A stretch of 64,000 nucleotides of DNA from UBA8752 sp002336475. Its GTDB lineage: Bacteria; Bacteroidota; Bacteroidia; Flavobacteriales_D; Sanyastnellaceae. The notes under the pieces were generated by a model. That model was not told the DNA's origin. It made no database searches and saw nothing but the letters and a program-made list of their open reading frames with translations. Location: NCBI GenBank assembly GCA_943846755.1, contig OX044365.1, forward strand, positions 2,170,001 through 2,234,000, given 5' to 3'. Positions 7,976 to 16,571 of the stretch are shown piece by piece (within the stretch, counting starts at the first letter, position 1; the number at the start of each line of letters is the position of its first letter). Position numbers and translations under genes: made by a program.

Positions 7976-10900
7976 TCAGAAGTTTTCGAGGTCAATGGGC
8001 CGCATGACAGCGAACCACTTGACGATTTTCTCGCCCGCACCTGGGGCATTGACGTGAACGATGTGGACGCCACCAGCGATGGGGACGTTCCGGTCATTTT
8101 TGAGGTCCCACTCGATGTAGGTGAGGGGGTCGGCCTTTTGAAAGGTTCTGACGAGTGTACCTGCGATGGAGTAGATGCGCACGGTACATACCTCAGGGAG
8201 TCCTGTGATCTTGACGCGGTTGTCGAGCTTGGAGGTCTCGTATTGAGAGTAGGCGTAGTACGGGTTGGGCACCACGCGAACGTTCTCCAAGGCATCGGAG
8301 AGGGTGGGGTTGTCCCCGGTTTCGGTGGCCACATCTGCCGTGGAGAAACGGTACAACGGATTGTTGTTGTTGGGCGTGCCCTCGGTTTCATCCACATCAG
8401 AGCGGTCGTAGGCGTAGCGTCGGTAGTCCTTGGCCACACGGAGCTTGATGCGGGTCTCGGTGGGGATGAGACCGTCTTCGACGGACAACATCTCGAACCC
8501 AGGATTGGTGAGGGACGACCCTACCCAACCACATCCACGCATGGCCTTGCGGTCGTCGTTGGACCCGGCGTCGGGACCAAACTTGCCGTAGAGGTATTGA
8601 CCGAGGTCATAGGCAGGCACACGACCGTCGTTGTCGTCGGAGTATGCTTGGTTGCGGAAGACATAGATCCAGTGCTGACCACCGGCGTAGACGTTGCCCA
8701 GTCCACCCTGCACCCGTGAGGAGGGGTTGAAGAGCATGTCGTCACCGTTGTCGGCGGAGGCCCAAGAGTCTTCACCGAAGGCCATGTTGAGGCGCTCACC
8801 GGTACCTACATCGATGGCGTACCCGGGGAACCACCCCATGCCGTGGGTCTGCTGTCCGTTGAGGGTGGCGAAGTAAGGGTCACCACCTTGGTCTACGGTG
8901 CGGCCGTTCTTGTCCACGGATTTGTGGCGTCGGAGTCCCATCTTCTCAGGGGACCCGAGCGGGGTGTCCATGTCTTGAGCGAGGTCCTCGTTGGGCTGCA
9001 TCTCAAAGACGGGACAACGGGTCCACTTGGTCTTGTCAGAGGTCATGACCACATCGACGTTGGGTGTGCCGGGGATGGCATCGGTGATGGGTCCGAGGTT
9101 CCACTTCAGGGGTCCTGTGGTGGGAGCCACGACAGGGTACGGAGAGGTAGATCCATCGGCGAAGGTGACGTCGTCGGTCCAGGAGACCATGCAGTACGGG
9201 GCCCAGGTTCCGAAGAGGACACCTTCCCACTGTTCGCCTTCGTCGTAGGGTTGTCCGGGCTTGAAGTCGTCAAAGACGGCCTCCTCCTCAGGCGTACCAT
9301 CGGGGGTCTCTTGTGCACCGGCACGGATCCAGTTGAGCTCGCTTCCGATGCCTTCGCGGTCGGGAATGCCAAAGAACCAAGGCTGCTCGGGATCGGCGAA
9401 CTCGATGGTGCCGGAGAGGGGCTCGGTAAAGGTTCCGTCGTTGCCGAAGACATACTGCTCCCAAGTGATGGCCAGACCCCAGTCGAGCAGGAGCTGCTCG
9501 TTGCGGATGGAGATGGCCTCGTTGGAGGTGCGCACGGCGTCGAGGTCGTTGTCGGGATCATCGTCGTTCAACCAAGTGAGGTTGGTCAACGTCCAGAAGC
9601 ACTCATCGGCGTCGTCCTCGGGGTCGAGGTCGCCGTTGCCGAGGGCGAGGGCGAGTTCGAACTCTGCGTTGGGCACGGAGAGGGGGTCTACGACGCGGAC
9701 GCCAACGGGCCCTGCGCCACGGACGTACTGGAGCTCCTCGATAAAGGTGTTCTCCAGGATCTTAGTCTCGCTGTCGCGGGTGATGTCGATGATGTTGGTG
9801 CCGTTTCCTTTTCCGGAAATCCGCGTCATGGCCACACCGTCGCCATAGGAGGCAGACTCAATCGTGCCGCCTGCTTCGGTTACAGGTGGGTGGGGCGATC
9901 CGCTGTAGGTCCGAATGGAACCTACGGCTGCTTTACGGCTTGCCAAGTACTGCTTGCTTTGACCGGTCAGAAGCACGGGGTCGTAGGGCTCGTATTGGTT
10001 GTAGCCATAAGCGATGGCCATGAAGTAATACGTTTTGTAGTTGATCAAGCGGTTGTCGCCTTGGGCAAAGGCGTCGTTTTCGACTTGGAAACTGTGGCGC
10101 ACTCCTTTGTTCTCTCCGTTGACCATCAAGGATGGCACAGGCAAGCCCATCTGTGGGTCTTGGTCGTAGTTGACAATCAAGTCGATGTCGTCTTGGACGT
10201 CGACCTGAGCGATCAAACGGGCGGCTTCAACATTACCGAGTTCATCCGGACCCACTTCAGAATTGCGAAGTTGGTAGATCTGGTAACCTTGGAATACGTA
10301 GCTGCGCTGAAGGCTGTCGAGCAGTTCGTTGGAGCTGTTGTATTCGGGTACACCTGGATCAAACTTCGTGTACTGTTCCTGGTAGTTGTTCGAGATGGGG
10401 TTGTCGTTGGTCAGGTACAGGATCAATTCCTTGTCCAATTCCTGAATGGTGACATCGGGAGCGTCAGGACCAGAAACAATCTCAAAGCAGTTGTCGAACA
10501 GGGCTTGCGCCTTGTCGTCAGCAATGCGCATCAACTCAACTGAAGCGAACGGGTCGCCCGCGGTGGCGCGCGCCCAAACCACACCTACGGTGATGTTGTT
10601 GAAGTCACCGGGCTCGAGGGTGAAGGGCCCCGCAGCTTGGATGAAACGGCGGTCAGCAGCAGGATTGCCAGCGGTTTGCTCGGTCCAAGGCTCCACAGGA
10701 ATACCGCCAGTGCCCCACTGGTTGGGGTCGGTTTCGCCCGGGAACATATAGTCACAAGGGGTTTCCGAACCATTGATGCCGTCGACACCGTAGGTCATTT
10801 TCTGGCCGTTCTTCCAGATGCCGTTCATGTAGTTGTAGTAGTGAACGGGCGTCGTGGGTTCTCCGTTGATGGGGTCTCCAGAGTTGTTGTAGTACACGAA

Positions 10901-12193
10901 GCGGCGCATGCCGAAACGCTCGTTGTCGGCGATGCCGTCGCCGTAACCGATGCCGATGCCGCGGTAAGGAATACCGAGGCTGTCCTGCGCATCGGAGAAG
11001 TCGAGGGTCAACGGGTTGTCGAGGCTGTCCGTGTCTTGGTAGGGGCCTTCAAAGAAGTCCACTCCGACAGCGGGTGGATTTTCACCGTATCCATTGGCAC
11101 CACAGTTCTCATCGTTGGCGTCACCGTTGTAGCAGTAACCGAGACCGCGCTGCACGTCACATCCGACGTAGTCGTCGTTGTAGCAACCGAGGTCGGCATC
11201 GACCCAAGAGCCGAAGTAAGTGTTGCTCAACGTCTGCGTACCCTGGTTGATGAGCACGTAGTTGTAGAACGTCATGTTGTTGATCTCGTCATTCGTGGAG
11301 AATGCGAAAGCTTGGGCGCGGATTTCCATGCCGATGGGCTCGCCCTGTGATTCGGAGTGGACGTTGCCTTTGTCGTTGAAGATCCAGTAGAAGTTCTGGT
11401 CACCAAACAAGGGCACAGGGTCTTCGCGGCGGCGGTTCTTGCAGTCGATTTCTTGGAGAAAGTCGTACCAAGGGTAGTCGCCGAGGGTGGGGTCGTAGAA
11501 ACCGTCTCCGTCAAAGTCGAGGAAAGGGGCGAGGTAGAAATCCTGTCCAAGGGCGGTGTTGCCCATGGCGGGATAATCGAAGAAGCTCGAAGGAATGGCA
11601 TAGCCATCGGGGAACTCCTCATCTACTGTGCCGGCAGTAATGGCTTCGAAGTATTGGCGGTGACGTTCGCTGTCTGCACGGGTGGTGGTGTAGAAGCGGT
11701 CGTATTCGTTACAGGTGGTTTCGTCCACTTCTGCTGAGCCATCGTTGGTCAGGGGCCCAGGCCAGTAGTCGTTGCCAGAAGCACGGAACTTGATGGCGGC
11801 CAGCTTGAGCTGTTGGTCAGGAGAGATGCCACCCATCCACAGTGATCCTGCGTAGATGGAATGCACGTTGCCGTCTTTGGGCACCTCGTATGCGGCGTTG
11901 CCTTGCGCCCGGTTTTGCCAGAGGGAACCTCCAGTTTCTACCAAGGCACGAACGTTGTTCCATTCGAGGTTTTTGAGGGCGGCGGCAGGGGCACACGCTG
12001 CGGCTACAGTTCGGGGCTGGGCAGCTCCGAGCGTTCCGTTGGTGTCGCCTGTGGCGTTGGGTCCGGCTTCGCCGGGTCCATTGGCGCCGACGTACTTGTA
12101 TGCCATCGCATCACCTGAGGTGAGCATGGCAGCGCCGAGGGCGATGGAGAGGATGCGGTTTCGGGTCATCTTCTTAAAGAGCTCTGGGTACAT
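7976..12193 (-). CDS. Large secreted protein with T9SS type A-like C-terminus (paralogue 1)
   Basis: A 1405-residue exported protein. A signal peptide (RILSIALGAAMLTSGDAMA) follows the ATG at 12191-12193 or, equally plausibly, the ATG at 12167-12169. The N-half holds a region rich in aromatic and Asp residues with a DFDGDGFYDPTLGDYPWYD loop near residue 215, which looks calcium-binding. Its end (VRVVPNPYYAYSQYE to KWFAVMRPIDLENF) resembles a T9SS type A sorting domain. It starts 18 bp after the TonB receptor stop and ends 2 bp before the PorV-like gene. The front half is clearly homologous to the 1401-residue paralogue but with many substitutions; the back half is nearly identical. No catalytic motif was recognised and the function is unknown. 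Confidence 0.8.
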   Translation of the reverse strand: MYPELFKKMTRNRILSIALGAAMLTSGDAMAYKYVGANGPGEAGPNATGDTNGTLGAAQPRTVAAACAPAAALKNLEWNNVRALVETGGSLWQNRAQGNAAYEVPKDGNVHSIYAGSLWMGGISPDQQLKLAAIKFRASGNDYWPGPLTNDGSAEVDETTCNEYDRFYTTTRADSERHRQYFEAITAGTVDEEFPDGYAIPSSFFDYPAMGNTALGQDFYLAPFLDFDGDGFYDPTLGDYPWYDFLQEIDCKNRRREDPVPLFGDQNFYWIFNDKGNVHSESQGEPIGMEIRAQAFAFSTNDEINNMTFYNYVLINQGTQTLSNTYFGSWVDADLGCYNDDYVGCDVQRGLGYCYNGDANDENCGANGYGENPPAVGVDFFEGPYQDTDSLDNPLTLDFSDAQDSLGIPYRGIGIGYGDGIADNERFGMRRFVYYNNSGDPINGEPTTPVHYYNYMNGIWKNGQKMTYGVDGINGSETPCDYMFPGETDPNQWGTGGIPVEPWTEQTAGNPAADRRFIQAAGPFTLEPGDFNNITVGVVWARATAGDPFASVELMRIADDKAQALFDNCFEIVSGPDAPDVTIQELDKELILYLTNDNPISNNYQEQYTKFDPGVPEYNSSNELLDSLQRSYVFQGYQIYQLRNSEVGPDELGNVEAARLIAQVDVQDDIDLIVNYDQDPQMGLPVPSLMVNGENKGVRHSFQVENDAFAQGDNRLINYKTYYFMAIAYGYNQYEPYDPVLLTGQSKQYLASRKAAVGSIRTYSGSPHPPVTEAGGTIESASYGDGVAMTRISGKGNGTNIIDITRDSETKILENTFIEELQYVRGAGPVGVRVVDPLSVPNAEFELALALGNGDLDPEDDADECFWTLTNLTWLNDDDPDNDLDAVRTSNEAISIRNEQLLLDWGLAITWEQYVFGNDGTFTEPLSGTIEFADPEQPWFFGIPDREGIGSELNWIRAGAQETPDGTPEEEAVFDDFKPGQPYDEGEQWEGVLFGTWAPYCMVSWTDDVTFADGSTSPYPVVAPTTGPLKWNLGPITDAIPGTPNVDVVMTSDKTKWTRCPVFEMQPNEDLAQDMDTPLGSPEKMGLRRHKSVDKNGRTVDQGGDPYFATLNGQQTHGMGWFPGYAIDVGTGERLNMAFGEDSWASADNGDDMLFNPSSRVQGGLGNVYAGGQHWIYVFRNQAYSDDNDGRVPAYDLGQYLYGKFGPDAGSNDDRKAMRGCGWVGSSLTNPGFEMLSVEDGLIPTETRIKLRVAKDYRRYAYDRSDVDETEGTPNNNNPLYRFSTADVATETGDNPTLSDALENVRVVPNPYYAYSQYETSKLDNRVKITGLPEVCTVRIYSIAGTLVRTFQKADPLTYIEWDLKNDRNVPIAGGVHIVHVNAPGAGEKIVKWFAVMRPIDLENF
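7997..9880 (-). repeat. Near-identical 1,884-bp coding repeat, copy 2
   Basis: Partner of the block at 2743-4626 (offset 5254, no indel, five visible mismatches). It codes for the C-terminal part of the 1405-residue protein. At 9881 the two sequences diverge at once, inside the coding region and at no visible insertion-sequence end or inverted repeat. Confidence 0.9.
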
Positions 12194-12211
12194 GGTGCAG
12201 GTTGTTTGGGA

Positions 12212-15200
12212 TCAGAAGTCGAGCTTGACGCCCAAACGGATGGTGCGGGGTACCCCGAGGTTAAACGGATTGTCTACATACATACCGTAATAGTTGCGGT
12301 AGGCATCTGGATCGTTTTTGGTCGCAATCTGCGGCTGGTACTGCGCGGCTGCGAGGTATCCATCGTCATCCGGTGTTCCCGTAAAGCGGTAAACGCCAGT
12401 GATGTTTTGGGTGTTCAACAGATTGGTGATCCAGAAGTACACATTGAGGTAGGCCTTCTTGGCATCTTCTCCTTCCCCGAAGGTGAGTTCGAAGCTCTTG
12501 TCGATGTTGGTGTTCAACGTCACTTGCCAAGGCAAGCGGCTTCCGTTCAGGCTGCCTTCTGTAGAAGGGCTGATTTCCCCGGTGATGGGCGTAGGGAACA
12601 CCTGTGAGGTAAACGGCGTGCCTGAACCGAGGTTGGTGATCAGGTTGAATCCAGTGTTGGCGAAGATTTGTGACTTCCCGATCATCGGACCGTTGTACGC
12701 CTCACCACTGCCGTAGCGGTAGTCCACGTTAAACACGATGCGGTGGCGCTGGTCATAGTTGAGCGGGTTGATGCTCCGGAGGTTGGGCAATCCAGCGTTG
12801 ATGAGTGCCAAGGCGGTCTGTGTGGTAGAACCGGTACCATCGGCGAACTGCAACGTGTAGTTGGCGTTCATCCGGACGTTGCCTGTGCGGCGCAGGTCGT
12901 AGCTGACCGTGAGGCCCTTGACCGTTCCGAAGTCGAGGTTTCCAAAGGCGCGGTAGGGACGTGGGAAGGCGCCGGTAAAGTTCCGGACCTGGATCATGTC
13001 GCGCAGCTCCTTGTAGAAGGCCTCGAGCTTCAAGCTGGAGGTCTTGGACAGGACTTGCTGGAAACCGATGGAGTAGTCCACGGTCTTTTCAGGACGGAGG
13101 TTGGGGTTGGCGATGAGCGCGTCCCGGTTCCGCATGAAGAGGTAGTCGATGGGGCTGAAGCGGATGCTCGAAGTCGGGCGCTGCGTCAAGATGTCGTAGT
13201 GGGCAAAGAAGACCGCCTCGTCAGAGATGTTGAACGAGAACGACACCCTGGGCATGATGTTGACCTGTGGCTCGTAGTCAGAGAACGCGTTGGAGGTCAG
13301 CGGCGCATCGGGGTCGGTCTGCAGCCAGGGTGCGGGGTAGACCTCGTTGACTGCGAGGATGTCGGGATCCTGAACCTCTGTACCGGCGGCGTTGAACCAA
13401 GTGTCGCCATCGCGGAAACCTACGACGGTGGTGGCGTTGTCATAAGCGTCAACGTAGACGGCATAGTCTTCACCGATGTTGTCGGGAATGACAAAGTTCG
13501 GATCCAAGTCCCCCAGAAGCTGGTTGGTGATGTCCCCCACTTGGTAGGCTTCGCCAATGATGTAAGGGTCGTTTGGAACCGGCTGGTTGGCATCGAAGCG
13601 GTCTACACGCACACCGATATTAAAGATGATGTCGTCAAATGTGAATTTGTCCATCACATAGCCTGCGATGTAGATGGGCTCGTAAGCACCGATGGGACGG
13701 GTCCGGAATCCGTTGTCGTTGGTCTCGTTGAAGAAGTCCTCAATGGTGGGGCGTCCGCTGAGGGAGTTGCCGTGGTGGTCAAAGCCGCCGTAGTTCACGT
13801 AGTTAGAACCTTGGTTGAGCAGGTCGTCGGCGCCAAACAAAGAAATGTTGACGTTGTTGGGGTCGAGCGCGTCTACATTGATGTAGTCGTTGCCGTCGGG
13901 ATCGAGTCCAAGGGATTCGCGCAGGTTGCGGTCGAATTCGAATTGGTTGTCACCGATCAATCGGTCGTAGGTCACGTAGTAATTCGTGCCCACGTTGGTG
14001 ATGGTCGAATCAGAAGTGTCGATCTCCTTAATGTGGCTGTTGGTTGTCAAACGGGCGAGCGTCCACAATCCCACAGGAGATACACTGTAAAAGGCATCTC
14101 GGCGCTGCTCGTATTCAAATCCAAGCTGCAAAGCATGGTCGCCAATGTCTGCTGAACCTGCAGCCGAAACACGGAACTGGCGCTGGTCAAACTTGCTGAA
14201 TCCGTTGCTCTGTGTGCCGTAGTAATTCCAGAGGCCGTAGGTGTCGGGCGCTTCTTGTCCGTTCAACAGGGCGTTGTTCTGGACGGTCAGCAGGTTGTCA
14301 TATGGACCGTCGATGAAGGGTATGTATGGAGAGCGGTCGAACAGATTGAAGTACTGTTGTGTGATCGCGGCCAGTTCGGGGTTGAACTGAGATGGGTTGA
14401 AATAAACGGCGGTATCCTCCCAACCTACGTGGCGGAAGACATCGGATGAAGGGTCGTACTGGTAGCTGTTTTGTTGCGACACGTTGAAGCGACCGAGGTG
14501 GCCGTATTTCATGAGGTCATCCCCGTGGGTGTCGTCTTCGGTACGGCCCGTGTTTTGGGTAAAGTCCACCATGATCTGGTAGAAGACGTTGCTCAAACCG
14601 CCCTCGTCCTCACCTTCTTCGGCCTGGAAGCGCTGGCTAAACTTGGCGTATGCCCTCCAGTTCAAGTTGGTAGACAGGGAGTTGTTTTCCCAGTTCATCA
14701 GGCTGTTGGCATAGCTGAAGTTGTGCCCGCGGTTGAAGAGGCCTGTTCCACCAAAAGTGAGGCTCACCGTTTCCGAGGTGTTCACGTCAATTTTGGCTAC
14801 CAGTTGGGCACTGGTGTTCGCTGCATTTAAACGGGTGGGTACCGATTCAAAAGCATCTGGAGTCAAAAAGTCGGCGTTATACAAGGCGCCGTTGATGTCG
14901 CCTGTGGCGAGGTCAATGTTCTGGCGCAAGGGGTCAGCAATGAGTTGCTGACGCACGTCTTCCTTCATCCGGTTCAGCCCTCCAAATGTGGGGCGACCGT
15001 CATAGTTGGAGGTGTAGTTGCCCGTCAAGAAGAGGCCGAGCAGTGGACGGCCACGGGTGCCGTCATCGTTCTTGGCAAATGCAATGGGGCCAGAAATGGT
15101 GGCCTCCGCAAGGTTATAACCATACTTGTCGAGGCCGATGCTCTGGTCGTCTCCCACAGGCAATCCTGAGCTGATGACCTCTGCGCCTCCAAACCACTTG

Positions 15201-15970
15201 GAGCTGGAGTTCCTCAACGAGATGCTGATGACACCACCTGTTACGTCACCAATGTTGGCGGGAATACCACCGGTGATGACGCTGACTTCCTCGATGGCAC
15301 TCTTGGGCAAGGCCACCGATCCACGGACTTTCACACCGTCGATGTAGTACCAGGTTGAGCTGGTCCGTGCTCCACGAATAGAGACGCCGCCGCCTGTACC
15401 CGAAGTTCCCACGCCCGCCACTGTAGTCGCCACCGCTAGCGCGTCACGACCAGGAAGTTTCTCGATGTCTTCACGTGTCACGGTTCCACCGGAAGCGCCA
15501 CCATCGCGGTCGATGAGCGGAACGGTGTACTCGATGACCTCGGCTTCGTCCATCATGACACCCGCACCAAGGGTGGCGTTCACGAACTGGATCTTGTTGG
15601 CCGTCACCTTGACACCCGTCACCTTCTTCGGCGTGTATCCGACAAAGCTGAACAGCGCGTCATAGGATCCCGGGTTGATCGGCTTGATGGTGTACTCACC
15701 ATCGAAGTCGGTGTTGCCACCCGTCACTTGGTTTCCATTCAGGAAGAGGACGACGTTCACGAACGGCAACGGCTCGCCGGTTTCTACGTCGGTGACTTTT
15801 CCTTTCAGCGTTCCGGAGCCAGCCTGCGCCATGGCGGCGTCGGGCGTACACAGCACCGCGAGCAACAAGGCGGCAAGGCCCACTAAGGGACGGAAGATGG
15901 CGCCGGCCGCATGATTGCGGCCGGATAGGGGGGCGTGTGCAGCCTGGGCTGCGGTAGTCTGTGGCGTCAT
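12212..15970 (-). CDS. TonB-dependent outer-membrane receptor with carboxypeptidase-regulatory domain
   Basis: A 1252-residue receptor from the ATG at 15968-15970; the frame extends to a GTG at 16024, but the extension is unlike the family. An N-terminal segment with signal peptide (PLVGLAALLLAVLCTPDAAMAQ) is followed by a CarboxypepD_reg-like domain (GTLKGKVTDVETGEPLPFVN). Next comes the plug (TREDIEKLPGRDALAVAT, VSIRGARTSSTWYYIDGV) and a long 22-strand barrel ending in Phe (TIRLGVKLDF). It takes up or exports a ligand using TonB energy. It is the first gene of the operon with the two large T9SS-like proteins and the PorV-like barrel. A TATATTG element at 16003-16009 (minus strand) might be part of the promoter (weak). 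The substrate is unknown. Confidence 0.92.
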   Translation of the reverse strand: MTPQTTAAQAAHAPLSGRNHAAGAIFRPLVGLAALLLAVLCTPDAAMAQAGSGTLKGKVTDVETGEPLPFVNVVLFLNGNQVTGGNTDFDGEYTIKPINPGSYDALFSFVGYTPKKVTGVKVTANKIQFVNATLGAGVMMDEAEVIEYTVPLIDRDGGASGGTVTREDIEKLPGRDALAVATTVAGVGTSGTGGGVSIRGARTSSTWYYIDGVKVRGSVALPKSAIEEVSVITGGIPANIGDVTGGVISISLRNSSSKWFGGAEVISSGLPVGDDQSIGLDKYGYNLAEATISGPIAFAKNDDGTRGRPLLGLFLTGNYTSNYDGRPTFGGLNRMKEDVRQQLIADPLRQNIDLATGDINGALYNADFLTPDAFESVPTRLNAANTSAQLVAKIDVNTSETVSLTFGGTGLFNRGHNFSYANSLMNWENNSLSTNLNWRAYAKFSQRFQAEEGEDEGGLSNVFYQIMVDFTQNTGRTEDDTHGDDLMKYGHLGRFNVSQQNSYQYDPSSDVFRHVGWEDTAVYFNPSQFNPELAAITQQYFNLFDRSPYIPFIDGPYDNLLTVQNNALLNGQEAPDTYGLWNYYGTQSNGFSKFDQRQFRVSAAGSADIGDHALQLGFEYEQRRDAFYSVSPVGLWTLARLTTNSHIKEIDTSDSTITNVGTNYYVTYDRLIGDNQFEFDRNLRESLGLDPDGNDYINVDALDPNNVNISLFGADDLLNQGSNYVNYGGFDHHGNSLSGRPTIEDFFNETNDNGFRTRPIGAYEPIYIAGYVMDKFTFDDIIFNIGVRVDRFDANQPVPNDPYIIGEAYQVGDITNQLLGDLDPNFVIPDNIGEDYAVYVDAYDNATTVVGFRDGDTWFNAAGTEVQDPDILAVNEVYPAPWLQTDPDAPLTSNAFSDYEPQVNIMPRVSFSFNISDEAVFFAHYDILTQRPTSSIRFSPIDYLFMRNRDALIANPNLRPEKTVDYSIGFQQVLSKTSSLKLEAFYKELRDMIQVRNFTGAFPRPYRAFGNLDFGTVKGLTVSYDLRRTGNVRMNANYTLQFADGTGSTTQTALALINAGLPNLRSINPLNYDQRHRIVFNVDYRYGSGEAYNGPMIGKSQIFANTGFNLITNLGSGTPFTSQVFPTPITGEISPSTEGSLNGSRLPWQVTLNTNIDKSFELTFGEGEDAKKAYLNVYFWITNLLNTQNITGVYRFTGTPDDDGYLAAAQYQPQIATKNDPDAYRNYYGMYVDNPFNLGVPRTIRLGVKLDF

Positions 15971-16138
15971 GAATCGCGTGGTATCACAGGTTTCTTGAGC
16001 GGCAATATAGCACACCTTCTTCACGCATTTTGTGAAACGGGCAGCAGCACTTTGAGCGCCCGACGAGCCCCCGCTTTCGGCCGACGAATCGCCCCATTCG
16101 CTGCCGGCCTCGCTAAACCTCTCGCGACCCGTTGATTA

Positions 16139-16327
16139 TCAGTCCATCAGCGCCACCACGCGCTCAGCCAACCACTCCGAATACAGCTCCGCCCCCACCC
16201 CCCGCAAGTGGTGGTCATCGTAGTACAACGTATCCACCTTCGCCAGCGGCCACTCGTTCCCCTCAATCCACGGCAACCCCTCCATCACCTCCGGTTTCTC
16301 GAAAACCTCAGGGCGGTTGAAGAGCAT
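16139..16327 (-). pseudogene. Remnant fusing an MBOAT start to an SGNH-protein end
   Basis: A 62-codon ORF. Its first eight residues, MLFNRPEV, match the start of the MBOAT genes at 20628 and 22960 (MLFNSPEF). From about residue 14 on it matches the end of the SGNH-like protein at 18270-19184: GNEWPLAKVDTLYYDDHHLRG against GNDWLGSKVDSMYYDKVHLRG, then a shared YS(E/D)WL. An in-frame deletion of most of an MBOAT gene and most of its SGNH partner, about 2 kb or more, would give this. It starts 10 bp after the ACP stop, where a full MBOAT would be expected. It is very GC-rich compared with the ACP and FkbH genes upstream. It is unlikely to be functional. An assembly collapse between similar MBOAT copies is an alternative. 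Confidence 0.7.
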
Positions 16328-16337
16328 CAAGGGTTGC

Positions 16338-16571
16338 TCAGGTCAATTTGGATTCGACAATGCGCATCAAATCGCCCACGTTCCTGGCACCTGCAGCTTC
16401 TTGAGCGGTCATACGAATGTCGAAGGCATCTTCTATTTCTGCGATGATGTAAATGTGTGAAAGGGAATCCCAACCTTCTATCTCCGAAGCAGTAGAGTTC
16501 TCAGAGATGGGAATGCTTGGGTTTTGTGTGACATCTCGAATGATATCTGATATGCGCTCAAGTGTGTTCAT
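16338..16571 (-). CDS. Acyl carrier protein
   Basis: A 77-residue acyl carrier protein. The phosphopantetheine-attachment serine lies in EGWDSLSHIYIIAEIEDAF at about residue 36, the expected place. It overlaps the FkbH-like gene by 4 bp (ATGA), so the two are probably co-translated. In known FkbH systems the HAD enzyme loads a three-carbon glyceryl unit derived from 1,3-bisphosphoglycerate onto such an ACP. Here the next gene would be an MBOAT acyltransferase, now a remnant. I infer that this ACP presents an acyl unit for transfer to a surface polysaccharide rather than serving fatty-acid synthesis. Confidence 0.88.
   Translation of the reverse strand: MNTLERISDIIRDVTQNPSIPISENSTASEIEGWDSLSHIYIIAEIEDAFDIRMTAQEAAGARNVGDLMRIVESKLT

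Noticed and set aside
2743..9880. The duplicated block as a mobile element
   Set aside because: No transposase, terminal inverted repeat or target duplication at the edges. The block is part of two homologous genes in the same place, so conversion is simpler.
12743..14155. 470-codon plus-strand frame inside the TonB receptor
   Set aside because: It is a shadow of the receptor barrel on the other strand, with no recognisable motif.
16025..16138. Possible small RNA or tRNA between the receptor gene and the module remnant
   Set aside because: No cloverleaf, no conserved T-arm and no clear promoter were seen in this 114-bp GC-rich stretch.
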